A DNA stretch of 64,000 nucleotides, from NCBI GenBank assembly GCA_019695185.1, contig JAIBAN010000010.1:62001-126000 (forward strand), written 5' to 3'. The DNA is from Blastocatellia bacterium. Its GTDB lineage: Bacteria; Acidobacteriota; Blastocatellia; Chloracidobacteriales; Chloracidobacteriaceae. Below are positions 53,262 to 61,888 of the stretch, piece by piece; position 1 is the first letter of the stretch; every line of letters begins with the position of its first letter. The position numbers and the translations under genes are program-made. Below the pieces are notes generated by a model. That model worked only from the letters and a program-made list of their open reading frames with translations, did no database searches and was not told the origin of the DNA.

Positions 53262-55061
53262 ATGCCATTGAACGACGCCTATAACGACGATTTGGACAAG
53301 TACCTTGAATCCAGCAAAAGCAAGGATTACCTGTCCTACGATGAATTAAATCAACTTTTGCCGCCGGAAATCACCTCGGTTGAGGAAATCGAGGCCATTT
53401 TTGATGTTTTGGACGCCAAAGGCATCAAACTGGGTGAAAACGACACGTCTGACAAATTTCAGGCGTCCGCTGACGACGACAAAAAAGTTGAAGAAGTCGA
53501 AGAAGAGAACGAATCGTTGGATCTATCGGCCAGTCAGGACCGCAATAATGACCCTTTGCGCACATATTTGCGTGAAATGTCAGTGGTTCCGCTGCTCACC
53601 CGTGAAGGCGAAGTTGCCATTGCCAAACGAATCGAACATGGGTTGTTTCGCAGCCGCAAAATGATGGCCCGGTCACTGGTGGTGGCGGCTGAAATGCTGG
53701 CAATCGCAGAGGAACTGGAAAACCGGAAAATTTCCGTGCGGGATGTGATTGCCGTTCCCGATACGGATGAAATGCCCGCCTTGCTGGAGTCAGCCGAAGA
53801 AACAGCCGAAGAGGAGGAATTGCCCGCAGTCAGCGAAGACCTCCCCCAGGAGCCAACCCCTGCGGTTGTTGCCCCGAACAACAATTCTGACGGTGAGTCC
53901 CTTTGGTCAAAAACCCTCAAGTCCCTGGAAGAGGTTCGGACTGCCTACCAAGCGGTGCTCAATCACTTGCCCAAAGCCGAAGATGGGTCAAGAAAGACCA
54001 TCCCGGCTGGCGAGCGCCGTAAACTGGCTGCCTTGCGGCTTTTTTTGGCTTCCAAAATCCGGGCCATCGAAGTCACTCCAGCCTACCATGAACGACTGGT
54101 GACGAAACTGAGGGAAACCGCCAAAGCGGGGCGGCTATTGCGCAAAGAACTGGAAAAAGCCCATCAAACCTTGGAGAGAGTTCAAGGGACTGTCCAGGAA
54201 AAAGAGACCCGCAAACTCATCCGCTTGGTTGAGCAGAAACAAGCTGACTTTGAACAAGTACACGCCACGACCCTGGTCGAGCTGGAGCGGACCTTTCAGG
54301 CTGTGGCGGCAGGCGAATATGAGGCCGGCTTGGCCAAAGCCGAACTCATCGAAGCCAACCTCCGGCTGGTGGTCTCAATTGCCAAAAAGTATGTCAACCG
54401 GGGGCTCCAGTTTCTGGATTTGATTCAGGAAGGCAATCTGGGCCTGATGAAGGCAGTGGATAAATTTGAGTACAAACGGGGCTACAAATTCTCAACCTAT
54501 GCCACGTGGTGGATTCGCCAAGCCATCACCAGGGCCATTGCCGACCAGGCCCGTACCATCCGGATTCCGGTCCATATGATCGAAACCATCAACAAGATGA
54601 TTCGGACTTCACGAGCCATGGTACAGGAACTCGGGCGGGAACCCAGCCACAAAGAACTGGCCGAGCGGATTGAAATGGATGAAGCCAAAGTCCGCAAAAT
54701 CATGAAAATTGCCCAACAACCGGTCAGTCTGGAAACCCCCATCGGGGAAGAAGATGATTCTCATTTAGGCGATTTCATCGAGGATAAAGCCAGTCTTAAC
54801 CCAACCGATGCCCTGACCTCAATTCAGTTGCGTGAATGTATTGACGAGCTGCTGAAAACGTTGACCCCGCGCGAGGAAAAAGTCATTAAAATGCGTTTCG
54901 GATTGGATCCAGGCACCTCCGAGCATACGCTTGAAGAAGTCGGAAAACATTTTGCGGTAACCCGCGAGCGGATTCGCCAAATCGAAGCCAAGGCCCTTCG
55001 TAAATTGCGCCATCCCTCACGCAGTCGCAAACTGAAGACCTTTCTGGGAGAAGCCAACTAG
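53262..55061 (+). CDS. rpoD: RNA polymerase primary sigma factor RpoD
   Basis: 599 residues. Region 1.1-like N-terminus is acidic (about 1-90); region 1.2 [21 protein letters not shown]; a long non-conserved insert (150-330); region 2 [21 protein letters not shown] then [18 protein letters not shown] and [21 protein letters not shown]; region 3 from [16 protein letters not shown]; region 4 [16 protein letters not shown] then [20 protein letters not shown]. It directs transcription of housekeeping genes. Consistent with the TTGACA/TATAAT-like promoters noted here. Located after dnaG, as in the classical macromolecular synthesis operon, though separated by an array. Confidence 0.97.
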   Translation: MPLNDAYNDDLDKYLESSKSKDYLSYDELNQLLPPEITSVEEIEAIFDVLDAKGIKLGENDTSDKFQASADDDKKVEEVEEENESLDLSASQDRNNDPLRTYLREMSVVPLLTREGEVAIAKRIEHGLFRSRKMMARSLVVAAEMLAIAEELENRKISVRDVIAVPDTDEMPALLESAEETAEEEELPAVSEDLPQEPTPAVVAPNNNSDGESLWSKTLKSLEEVRTAYQAVLNHLPKAEDGSRKTIPAGERRKLAALRLFLASKIRAIEVTPAYHERLVTKLRETAKAGRLLRKELEKAHQTLERVQGTVQEKETRKLIRLVEQKQADFEQVHATTLVELERTFQAVAAGEYEAGLAKAELIEANLRLVVSIAKKYVNRGLQFLDLIQEGNLGLMKAVDKFEYKRGYKFSTYATWWIRQAITRAIADQARTIRIPVHMIETINKMIRTSRAMVQELGREPSHKELAERIEMDEAKVRKIMKIAQQPVSLETPIGEEDDSHLGDFIEDKASLNPTDALTSIQLRECIDELLKTLTPREEKVIKMRFGLDPGTSEHTLEEVGKHFAVTRERIRQIEAKALRKLRHPSRSRKLKTFLGEAN

Positions 55062-55064
55062 AGG

Positions 55065-55184
55065 AAGGACTGAGAACTGAGGACCGAGGATTGAGATTGT
55101 TGATTTGTGGGATGCTTTGCATTTCCAGTACCAGGTTATCACTCAGCCCTCAGTCCTCAGTCCTCAGTCCTCAGTCCTCAGCCT
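55065..55184. repeat. Inverted pair of heptamer arrays, unit GGACTGA
   Basis: Left arm 55065-55096 (four units, three degenerate) begins three bases after the rpoD stop. Right arm 55142-55184 has six CTCAGTC-type units and ends about ten bases before the next ATG, leaving room for TTAGGA as a ribosome site. The spacer is 45 bases. Confidence 0.88.
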
Positions 55185-55194
55185 TTAGGAAGTT

Positions 55195-55836
55195 ATGCCA
55201 ATGATTCGATTTACCGCCAATCACCAGGACCTTTCCACCGATAAAGGGTTCCAGTTCAAGTTCTTTTGTGACAAATGCGGGAATGGGTACATGTCCCGGT
55301 TTCAAACCTCATTGACAGGCACGGCTGGCAGCCTCCTGCGGGCCGCTGGCGACCTCTTTGGCGGCTTTTTCCATAATGCCGCCAACAGTGCTTATGAAGT
55401 GCAGCGAGCCGTTGGCGGGAAAGCCCATGACGAAGCTTTTGAAGCAGCCGTCCAGGAAGTTCGTCAGCATTTCCATCAATGCACCCGGTGCGGCAAATGG
55501 GTCTGCCCGGAAATGTGCTGGAACCAGACTGCCGGACTCTGTGAGGACTGCGCGCCAAACTTTGAAGAGGAGCGGGCCGCCGCCCGAGCCCAGGGTGCCA
55601 GGGCTCAACTGCACAGCCTCGCCCACGAAGTGAAACTGGCAGATGCCAAGGATATCCTGAACCCGGCTCCAGCGACCTGTCCACATTGTCACGCGGCCAC
55701 CACCGGCGGGAAGTTCTGCCCCGAATGCGGTCAGGCGTTGCATCTCAAGCAAACCTGTCCAGGCTGTCAGGCCGAGTTGAAAACCCAAGCCAAATTCTGC
55801 CCCGAATGCGGCACTAAAATCCCCGGCTGGGCTTGA
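55195..55836 (+). CDS. Double zinc-ribbon protein
   Basis: 213 residues, with AGGA before ATG 55195. A first zinc ribbon is CDKCGNGY (25-32); CTRCGKWVC and CEDC make a second metal site around 95-120; a final pair CPHCHAATTGGKFCPECG and CPGCQAELKTQAKFCPECG are two complete zinc ribbons at 165-213. A Gly/Ala-rich hydrophobic stretch (ALLRAAGDLFGGFFHNAA) lies between. Function is unknown; such proteins often mediate protein or nucleic acid contacts. It follows rpoD after an array. Confidence 0.7.
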   Translation: MPMIRFTANHQDLSTDKGFQFKFFCDKCGNGYMSRFQTSLTGTAGSLLRAAGDLFGGFFHNAANSAYEVQRAVGGKAHDEAFEAAVQEVRQHFHQCTRCGKWVCPEMCWNQTAGLCEDCAPNFEEERAAARAQGARAQLHSLAHEVKLADAKDILNPAPATCPHCHAATTGGKFCPECGQALHLKQTCPGCQAELKTQAKFCPECGTKIPGWA

Positions 55837-55998
55837 ACCCATTTGTCGGGTCTTGGGTTGGGGGGTTTGGATTTTATCCTTAGTTTTGGTCCTGGTTTTA
55901 CCAATCCAGGGAGTTCATTTCCCCCAATTGTTATCCAAACCCAAGACCTGATACCCCAAAAACAAATTTTTCGACATAACAAAAATTTTTTGAAACAC
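55837..55998. other. Gap with a long imperfect inverted repeat
   Basis: GGTCTTGGGTT with TTTGGAT (55851-55874) faces ATCCAAACCCAAGACC (55935-55950). The left copy contains an extra run of G. It resembles a degenerate inverted pair of the array type and could also end the zinc-ribbon gene's transcript, but no T-run follows. Confidence 0.4.
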
Positions 55999-56020
55999 TT
56001 GTACTAATGTTATAGTACAA
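55990..56020 (+). promoter_or_regulatory. Promoter and GntR operator of the slipin operon
   Basis: TTGAAA (55990-55995) and an extended -10 TGTTATAGT (56008-56016) make the promoter, 15 bases apart. Perfect arms TTGTACTA (55999-56006) and TAGTACAA (56013-56020) with a six-base centre overlap the -10 box, an ideal position for autorepression by the GntR protein encoded next. The leader would be only about 8 bases. Confidence 0.7.
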
Positions 56021-56030
56021 TCAAACAACT

Positions 56031-56441
56031 ATGAAGCCACTTTTTCATATCAACCCAACCGACCCCATGCCTATTTACGCACAGTTGGAACGTGCCATCC
56101 GGTTCGCCATTACCACCGGCGGTTTAAGGATCGGAGACCGGTTGCCAACCGTGCGGCAATTGGCAGTTGATCTCCGGATCAATGCCAACACCGTGGCCAA
56201 GGTTTATGCTGATTTGGAACAGGCTGGTGTGGTTGAGACCCGGCGCGGAGTGGGTACGTTTGTTCGTGAAACAAACGGCACCTTTGCCCGTCAGGTCAGA
56301 AAAGACGAGGACTTACGCCCTCTGGCGGAGCATTTTTTCGCCGATGCTGCCGCTCTTGGTTTCACAGTTGAAGAAGCGTTGGCGTTTCTTATCACTCACT
56401 TTGCTCAAGCACGCACGCACGGTTCCGGAACCGAACGGTAG
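56031..56441 (+). CDS. GntR-family regulator, YtrA type
   Basis: 136 residues. The winged helix-turn-helix opens with PIYAQLERAIRFAITTGGL, then RIGDRLPTVRQLAVDLRINANTVAKVYADLE, the GntR signature. The short C-terminal part (about 60 residues) lacks an effector domain, as in the YtrA subfamily, which usually controls ABC transporters or membrane proteins. The palindromic operator in its own promoter implies autorepression. It precedes slipin by 45 bases. Confidence 0.92.
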   Translation: MKPLFHINPTDPMPIYAQLERAIRFAITTGGLRIGDRLPTVRQLAVDLRINANTVAKVYADLEQAGVVETRRGVGTFVRETNGTFARQVRKDEDLRPLAEHFFADAAALGFTVEEALAFLITHFAQARTHGSGTER

Positions 56442-56486
56442 GCGGGTTTCCGCTCTTGCTGTGTGCCTTACCGGGAGATTTCATTT

Positions 56487-57428
56487 ATGGCAACCAACCA
56501 GGACCTCGTCAAATCTGCGGGTGCGCTGCAAAAGCCGAATAACGCCCGCATCAATGTGGTTTCGGGTTTACTGTTTACCGTCATGTTTGGCTGCGGTTTG
56601 GCCGTCACCATTGCCTTGAACAATCCGCTTGGGGTGATTGGCGGAACCCTGCTCGGTCTCCTGTTGGCACTTTCCCCCAAAGTTGCCAATCAGTGGGAGC
56701 GGGGGGTGGTTCTCAGGTTGGGCAGGTATTCCGGGTTGCGTGGCCCTGGCTTGTTTTGGGTCATACCTTTGGTGGATACCGTTTCCGACTGGATTGACCA
56801 ACGGGTAATTACCACCAGTTTTGCCGCCGAACAAACCCTGACCGCCGACACGGTTCCGGTGAATGTTGACGCCGTGCTGTTCTGGATGGTGTTTGACCCG
56901 GAAAAAGCCGCATTGGAAGTCCAGGACTACACCCAGGCCATTAGCTGGGCCGCCCAAACAGCCCTCCGTGACATCATTGGCCGCACCTCTTTGGTGGATT
57001 TGCTGCGGGGGCGCGAACGGATTGAGGATGAGTTGCAAAAACTGATTGATGAACGGACTACTCCGTGGGGTGTGACGGTTCAATCGGTTGAAATGCGGGA
57101 TGTGGTGATTCCGGAATCCCTTCAGGACGCCATGTCACGTGAAGCCCAGGCTGAACGCGAAAAACATGCCCGCATTATCCTGGGCCAGGCTGAAGTGGAA
57201 ATTGCCCAGCTCTTCCAGGATGCTGCACGGGCCTATGAATCCAACCCGACGGCCCTCCACCTGCGCGCCATGAACATGCTTTATGAAGGTTTGAAGGAAA
57301 AAGGTGCTTTGATGCTGGTCCCCAGCTCGGCAGTCGAATCAATGGGGATGGGTGGCCTGCTTGGGGCCGCCGCCCTGCAACAGCAAGCCCTCACCCAGCA
57401 GAAACAAAACCAACCGCCCCAACCATAA
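56487..57428 (+). CDS. SPFH/band 7 slipin-family protein
   Basis: 313 residues from ATG 56487 (GGGAG eight bases upstream). One N-terminal hydrophobic hairpin (LLFTVMFGCGLAVTIAL and LGVIGGTLLGLLLAL) anchors it to the membrane. The SPFH domain has RGPGLFWVIPLVDTV, DTVPVNVDAVLFWMV and SLQDAMSREAQAEREKHARII. A Gln-rich tail (QQQALTQQKQNQ) ends it. Slipins form membrane microdomains and often partner with NfeD proteases, but none is here; instead an exported alpha/beta hydrolase follows. Confidence 0.92.
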   Translation: MATNQDLVKSAGALQKPNNARINVVSGLLFTVMFGCGLAVTIALNNPLGVIGGTLLGLLLALSPKVANQWERGVVLRLGRYSGLRGPGLFWVIPLVDTVSDWIDQRVITTSFAAEQTLTADTVPVNVDAVLFWMVFDPEKAALEVQDYTQAISWAAQTALRDIIGRTSLVDLLRGRERIEDELQKLIDERTTPWGVTVQSVEMRDVVIPESLQDAMSREAQAEREKHARIILGQAEVEIAQLFQDAARAYESNPTALHLRAMNMLYEGLKEKGALMLVPSSAVESMGMGGLLGAAALQQQALTQQKQNQPPQP

Positions 57429-57492
57429 TCCCGCTTGGGCGGGAACGGGAAACCGCTTCCGCCCTTTCTTTTTCCCACAAAAATGAAAAGGA

Positions 57493-59157
57493 ATGAAGCT
57501 TATGCGCTTTTCCGCCCTGTGTCACAGACTCCTCTGGGCTGTGTTGACCGTTACCTGCCTCACCATCCCAATGCTGGCTCAAACTCTCCCTGCCAGTCAG
57601 GAAAAAAAAGGAAAATTTCTGGTTTTCCTGAAAGGGCGTCCAGTCGGAACCGAAACCTTTACGGTTGGCCCCAATGAACTCAATGGCGAGGTCTCGCTTG
57701 ATATGGGCATCAAAGTGCTTGCCAAAACCCATATCCTCTATCAGGAAAACAACCTGAAATTGTTGGAGGTCGAACAAAACAACTCCAAACTCACGGTTGA
57801 TTGTTCGAAAAATCCGGTGGTGCTAACCGGTCCCGGAGGCAGTCGGACCATCAACGTTCCGCCCGGCACCATTCTGCTGGAAAGTGTTTTCATGCACCAT
57901 TACCACACCCTGGTGGAGCGTTATGACCAACAAAAGTCAGGCAAACAAACATTCCAGGCCCTGGTCCCCAGTGCCGGGATGGTGGTGCCGATTGAAATAG
58001 AGCTGAAAAGCCGGCTGGAAACCCGAATCATAGGCCGCCAGATGCCCCTCCTGAAGTTTGACGCCAAGGCTTCGGGACTGCTCGATATTTTCATCACAAC
58101 CGATGAAAATCTGAACATCCTGATGGTGGACGTTCCGGTCCAATCCTTTACAGCGGTGCGCGAAGGATTTGAAACGCTGCTTCCCAAGCCCGAACCCAAA
58201 CTTGCCAACGATGCTTATGAAAGCCTGGACGTGTCGGTACCCTCCGGCGGCGGCGTGACCCTGGCCGGAACGCTGACCCTGCCTAAAAAAGGCAATAAAC
58301 CTTTTCCGGCAGTCGTTCTGATTACGGGCTCAGGCCCCCAGGACCGGGATGAAGATACCCCTCCCATGCTCAACACCCACCTGTTTCGCCTGATTGCCGA
58401 CAAGCTGTCCAGCCAAGGGATAGCCGTCCTTCGTTGCGATGACCGGGGCGTAGCCAAAAGTACCGGGGATTTCTCCCAGTTGACCCTTTCCGATTTGGTG
58501 GCCGACGCCACCGCGCAAGTCAAATACCTGCGAAGCCGCCCCGACATCAACCCCAAACGGATTAGCGTCCTGGGTCACAGCGAGGGAGGCTATGTGGCCC
58601 CCATGGTCGCGGCTGCCGACCCGGCCATACACTCGGTGGTCATTTTGGCCGGCCCCAGCCGCCCCCTGGATATGGTTATGGTGGAACAGCTTGCCTTTCA
58701 GGCGAACCATCCTGATTTACCCAAGGAAGTCCAGGATGTGGCCAAATCCCTGATTGAACCGACCAACCAGATGATTGCAGCCGTCAAAGCCAATCAGCCA
58801 AAAGAAAAGGATGGCAGGAAAATCGCCCAGATTGGCCGCCTGGTATGGAATTTCGACTATTTCCGGCAGCATTTCACCCACAATCCAACCGCCACCATCC
58901 GCAAGGTCAAATGCCCGGTGTTGATTTTGCAGGGCGAGAAAGACCTGCTGGTACAACCCTATCACGCGTTGGCATTGGAAAAAGAACTGAAACGGGCTGG
59001 AAACAAACAGGTGCAGGTCAAACTTTTCCCGTACCTGACCCACATGTACACGACCTTCCCCCACAACAACCCTGACCCGCAGGCAATGAGCAAAGTCAAT
59101 ACGGTGTCTGAGGATTTCCTTCAGGCGTTACTTGAATGGGGGGTAAAAACCTTTTAA
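57493..59157 (+). CDS. Exported alpha/beta hydrolase, serine-type (S33/peptidase-like)
   Basis: 554 residues; ATG 57502 with AGGA nine bases upstream may be the true start, 57493 is the first. Signal peptide (LLWAVLTVTCLTIPMLAQT). Residues 40-230 form a beta-rich N-terminal domain; the hydrolase domain (about 240-545) has the nucleophile in LGHSEGGYVAP, GSGPQDRDEDTP as the oxyanion region, and a C-terminal Asp/His region in LQGEKDLLVQPYH and LTHMYTTFP. Substrate unknown. It closes the GntR-slipin set, suggesting lipid or envelope stress handling (inference). A terminator follows. Confidence 0.85.
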   Translation: MKLMRFSALCHRLLWAVLTVTCLTIPMLAQTLPASQEKKGKFLVFLKGRPVGTETFTVGPNELNGEVSLDMGIKVLAKTHILYQENNLKLLEVEQNNSKLTVDCSKNPVVLTGPGGSRTINVPPGTILLESVFMHHYHTLVERYDQQKSGKQTFQALVPSAGMVVPIEIELKSRLETRIIGRQMPLLKFDAKASGLLDIFITTDENLNILMVDVPVQSFTAVREGFETLLPKPEPKLANDAYESLDVSVPSGGGVTLAGTLTLPKKGNKPFPAVVLITGSGPQDRDEDTPPMLNTHLFRLIADKLSSQGIAVLRCDDRGVAKSTGDFSQLTLSDLVADATAQVKYLRSRPDINPKRISVLGHSEGGYVAPMVAAADPAIHSVVILAGPSRPLDMVMVEQLAFQANHPDLPKEVQDVAKSLIEPTNQMIAAVKANQPKEKDGRKIAQIGRLVWNFDYFRQHFTHNPTATIRKVKCPVLILQGEKDLLVQPYHALALEKELKRAGNKQVQVKLFPYLTHMYTTFPHNNPDPQAMSKVNTVSEDFLQALLEWGVKTF

Positions 59158-59188
59158 CTCAATCCCCGCCAAAAGTTAAAGGACGTAC

Positions 59189-59219
59189 GGTCAGGTTGGA
59201 TCGAACCTGACCTTTTTTC
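59189..59219 (+). terminator. Rho-independent terminator after the hydrolase gene
   Basis: Perfect nine-pair stem GGTCAGGTT (59189-59197) with AACCTGACC (59204-59212), followed by six T. Confidence 0.9.
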
Positions 59220-59575
59220 TTTTCCTCAATTCCAGGGACAGAGTACCTTGATTCCCTTTCGCCAATTCTGTTCGCTTGAACCTCCTCCTCCGGGTAACTC
59301 ACACCAAGATGCTGGTTCTCCTGGTTCCGGGTTTCGGGTTTGCCATGAGCAACCATTGGTTGGGAAAGACCGGCATCTGAATTCGGGAAATTGGTTTTCA
59401 CACCCGGAACCCAAAACCTGATTCACTGAACTCCATAGCCTGATGTGAGGCAACCTTAAAATAAACCTCAAGTTCAGGGGAGACAGTCCGGTTCCTCCCC
59501 AAACCTGATTCAAAAACCAAAATGGCTTTTTGCCCAAGAGTAAATTTTGCCCAATTTGAGAAAAGAGTGTCGATT
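59220..59575. other. Non-coding stretch with an inverted repeat of the array type
   Basis: GGTTCCGGGT (59323-59332) faces ACCCGGAACC (59402-59411), and the left copy sits next to GGGTTTC units, a degenerate heptamer. No gene, RNA or clear promoter is visible in the rest. Confidence 0.4.
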
Positions 59576-59603
59576 TAGAAATTATGATATTTCATAATTT
59601 CTA
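59576..59603 (+). promoter_or_regulatory. Perfect 12-bp-arm palindrome upstream of the regulator promoter
   Basis: TAGAAATTATGA (59576-59587), centre TATT, and TCATAATTTCTA (59592-59603). It lies about 75 bases upstream of the -35 box at 59678, a typical place for an activator site. AAATTCGTAATT also occurs twice here (59610-59621, 59703-59714), the second just downstream of the promoter. Confidence 0.5.
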
Positions 59604-59677
59604 TTTAACAAATTCGTAATTTTTACAATATCAATTAAAACTACTTCTACACAAATCCATATATCTCATCAGATTAC

Positions 59678-59706
59678 TTGAAAAATAGTAATAAATTTAC
59701 TAAAAT
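59678..59706 (+). promoter_or_regulatory. Sigma-70 promoter of the GAF/AAA regulator
   Basis: TTGAAA (59678-59683), 17-base spacer, TAAAAT (59701-59706). The expected leader is about 23 bases; AAGGA lies seven bases before ATG 59736. Confidence 0.7.
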
Positions 59707-59735
59707 TCGTAATTCATTCATAAAAGGATTAACCA

Positions 59736-61352
59736 ATGGACCAGGAAATCATTCAGGCAATTACCCTCTCAGCACTCCAGGAATCCGAATTGAAACCGTT
59801 GGTTCGGAACCTGGTTCACCGTATCGCCAACCTCACTGGAATTGCATTGGTTCGAATCTGGCTGACCGGCCTGGGAGACCACTGCTCCACCTGTTGCTTT
59901 CAAAAAGAATGCCCCAGTCAAACCCGCTGTCTTCATCTGGCTGCCAGTCAAGGGACGACACTTGCCCCAGGTACGGCAGACTGGTCTTCACTTGAAGGCA
60001 ATCACAGCCGAATCCCCTTTCAGGTTCAAAAAATCGGGTATATTGGCAGTACCGGCTCAACCATTCATTTGGAGTCACTGGAAGGAGTTCCCTGGATTAC
60101 AAATCCCGCTTGGGTTAACTCCGAAAAAATTACGAGCTTTGTTGGGCACCCGTTGATTGCCCGCGGCGAAATCATGGGAGTTTTGGCAATTTTTGCCCGG
60201 TTCCCCATTTCCAAAAACCAAAGCACCTGGCTCCGCACCCTGGCCGATTTTGTTGCCTTGGCCATCGCCAACCACCAGGGACACAACCACCTGAAGGAAC
60301 AAATTGTCCGACTCGAACGCGAAAACCGGCATTTACAGGAGGAGCTTCAAGACCTGCAAGGATATGCCGAACTGGCTGGAACCAGCCCGGCGCTGCAAAA
60401 GGTACGTCAGCAGGTGGAGTTTGTGGCTCGGACTGATTCCCCTGCCCTGATTATCGGTGAACCGGGAACCGGCAAGGAACTGGTGGCCCGGCAACTTCAT
60501 CGGCAAAGCTCGCGCAAGGACCGCTCCTTTATCAAAATCAATTGTGAAATTGCTCCTGCCGAACTTTTGGAAAAAATTTTGTTTGGGAGCGTTGGAGGGC
60601 AGTTTCAACAGAATGAAAGTTCAAGCCGGGTTCAAATGGCTGACCAGGGGACGTTGTTTCTGGATGAAATCGGTGCGCTCCCGATGAGTCTTCAGATTAT
60701 GGTCAACCAGCTCGTACAGGAAGGCAGCATTCCAGCGCGAGGCAATCAACCTGCCCAACCGGTGAATGTCCGAATCGTGGCAGCCAGCCGCAAGAACTTA
60801 CGGGATGAGGTCCAGGCCGGCAGGTTTCGGGCTGACCTTTATCATCGGTTAAGCATTTTTCCAATTGAAATTCCGCCTTTGCGGGAACGACCGGAAGACA
60901 TTCCTCTACTTGCAAATTTCTTTATCGGACGGATTTGCCAAAAAAACCAATTCCCCCAACTTACCCTTTCGCCGGAGCAGGTTTTTGCATTATCTCACCG
61001 GTCCTGGGCTGAAAACGTGACTGAACTGCGCTCAGTGGTGGAGCAGGCTGTCACCCTGGGGCGAGGGGAAAAACTTCTTTTCGAATCTGGCCGCTCCCTG
61101 GTTCCCTCTTCTAGCAACAAGCCGGAACAACCGGAACTCCCCTTGGAATCACCACCACCTACTCATTCTGGTGAAAATAAAATCCGCCGGCAGGAACGGG
61201 AGAGCATTATGGCCGCACTCAGGCTGACCAAGGGAAAAATTTTTGGGCTGGGAGGAGCGGCTGAAATTCTGGGGGTGAAAGGCACCACCCTGGCTTCACG
61301 GTTAAAAGCCCTCGGAATTTCAAAAAAAGAATTTCGCCAAACGAACGGATGA
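59736..61352 (+). CDS. GAF/AAA+ transcription regulator lacking the GAFTGA loop
   Basis: 538 residues. The N-terminal sensor (1-190) is GAF-like with a cysteine cluster (C50, C53, C54, C59, C65: CSTCCFQKECPSQTRC), suited to a metal or Fe-S centre. A coiled linker (188-207) leads to a full AAA+ domain with Walker A GEPGTGKE (241-248), Walker B GTLFLDEIG (305-313) and PLRERPEDIP. The loop that contacts sigma-54, normally GAFTGA, reads GGQFQQN (287-293) instead. A C-terminal Fis-type HTH (GGAAEILGVKGTTLASRLKAL) binds DNA. It resembles sigma-54 activators but may act on sigma-70 promoters, perhaps as a redox sensor (inference). Confidence 0.88.
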   Translation: MDQEIIQAITLSALQESELKPLVRNLVHRIANLTGIALVRIWLTGLGDHCSTCCFQKECPSQTRCLHLAASQGTTLAPGTADWSSLEGNHSRIPFQVQKIGYIGSTGSTIHLESLEGVPWITNPAWVNSEKITSFVGHPLIARGEIMGVLAIFARFPISKNQSTWLRTLADFVALAIANHQGHNHLKEQIVRLERENRHLQEELQDLQGYAELAGTSPALQKVRQQVEFVARTDSPALIIGEPGTGKELVARQLHRQSSRKDRSFIKINCEIAPAELLEKILFGSVGGQFQQNESSSRVQMADQGTLFLDEIGALPMSLQIMVNQLVQEGSIPARGNQPAQPVNVRIVAASRKNLRDEVQAGRFRADLYHRLSIFPIEIPPLRERPEDIPLLANFFIGRICQKNQFPQLTLSPEQVFALSHRSWAENVTELRSVVEQAVTLGRGEKLLFESGRSLVPSSSNKPEQPELPLESPPPTHSGENKIRRQERESIMAALRLTKGKIFGLGGAAEILGVKGTTLASRLKALGISKKEFRQTNG

Positions 61353-61643
61353 TATTTCAAGAAATACCAGGCAAGTATGATAGGGGTGTGAAACTTTGGT
61401 CAGTGGTGCTTTCCTTGACCCACCTTTTCTGTAGGCTCGCTTTGGTGACGGGACTTTAACACCTGACAATTGCTCCCGGCAGGAAAGTCTGCAATATCAG
61501 GAAAGACTGAAAAGGTGTATCGCTTCCGCCTTTGAGCTTTATCAAAGGGAGTTGTGACAGTGGGGTTCAACCCAAAATACAAAAAACGGGCTAGGTTGAG
61601 TGATTATTGACTTTAAAGATTTTTGAAGGGGAAAAAAGAAATG
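61353..61643. other. Gap without a gene
   Basis: CAGGAAAGTCTG and CAGGAAAGACTG are a near-direct repeat around 61474-61510, and TGGGGTTCAACCCA at 61561-61574 is a small hairpin. Nothing else is seen. Confidence 0.4.
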
Positions 61644-61719
<76 letters not shown>

Positions 61720-61756
61720 ACACGTCCGAAGACATTATTCTGTTTGGAAGGCCGGT

Positions 61757-61785
61757 AATGTAGCGGAAGACCGTGATTTCGTCAA
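61757..61785 (-). promoter_or_regulatory. Sigma-70 promoter of tRNA-Ala
   Basis: On the minus strand TTGACG (61780-61785), 17 bases, TACATT (61757-61762), ending 38 bases upstream of the mature tRNA 5' end. Confidence 0.7.
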
Positions 61786-61888
61786 GAGGGTTGTCCAAAA
61801 TTTTCATCTTCTTTTTTCGAGGTTTCGGTTTTGACAGTCTGGTTGTACAGTTTCTGTTCCATTCTGAACCTCTCCGCAAAAGACAACC

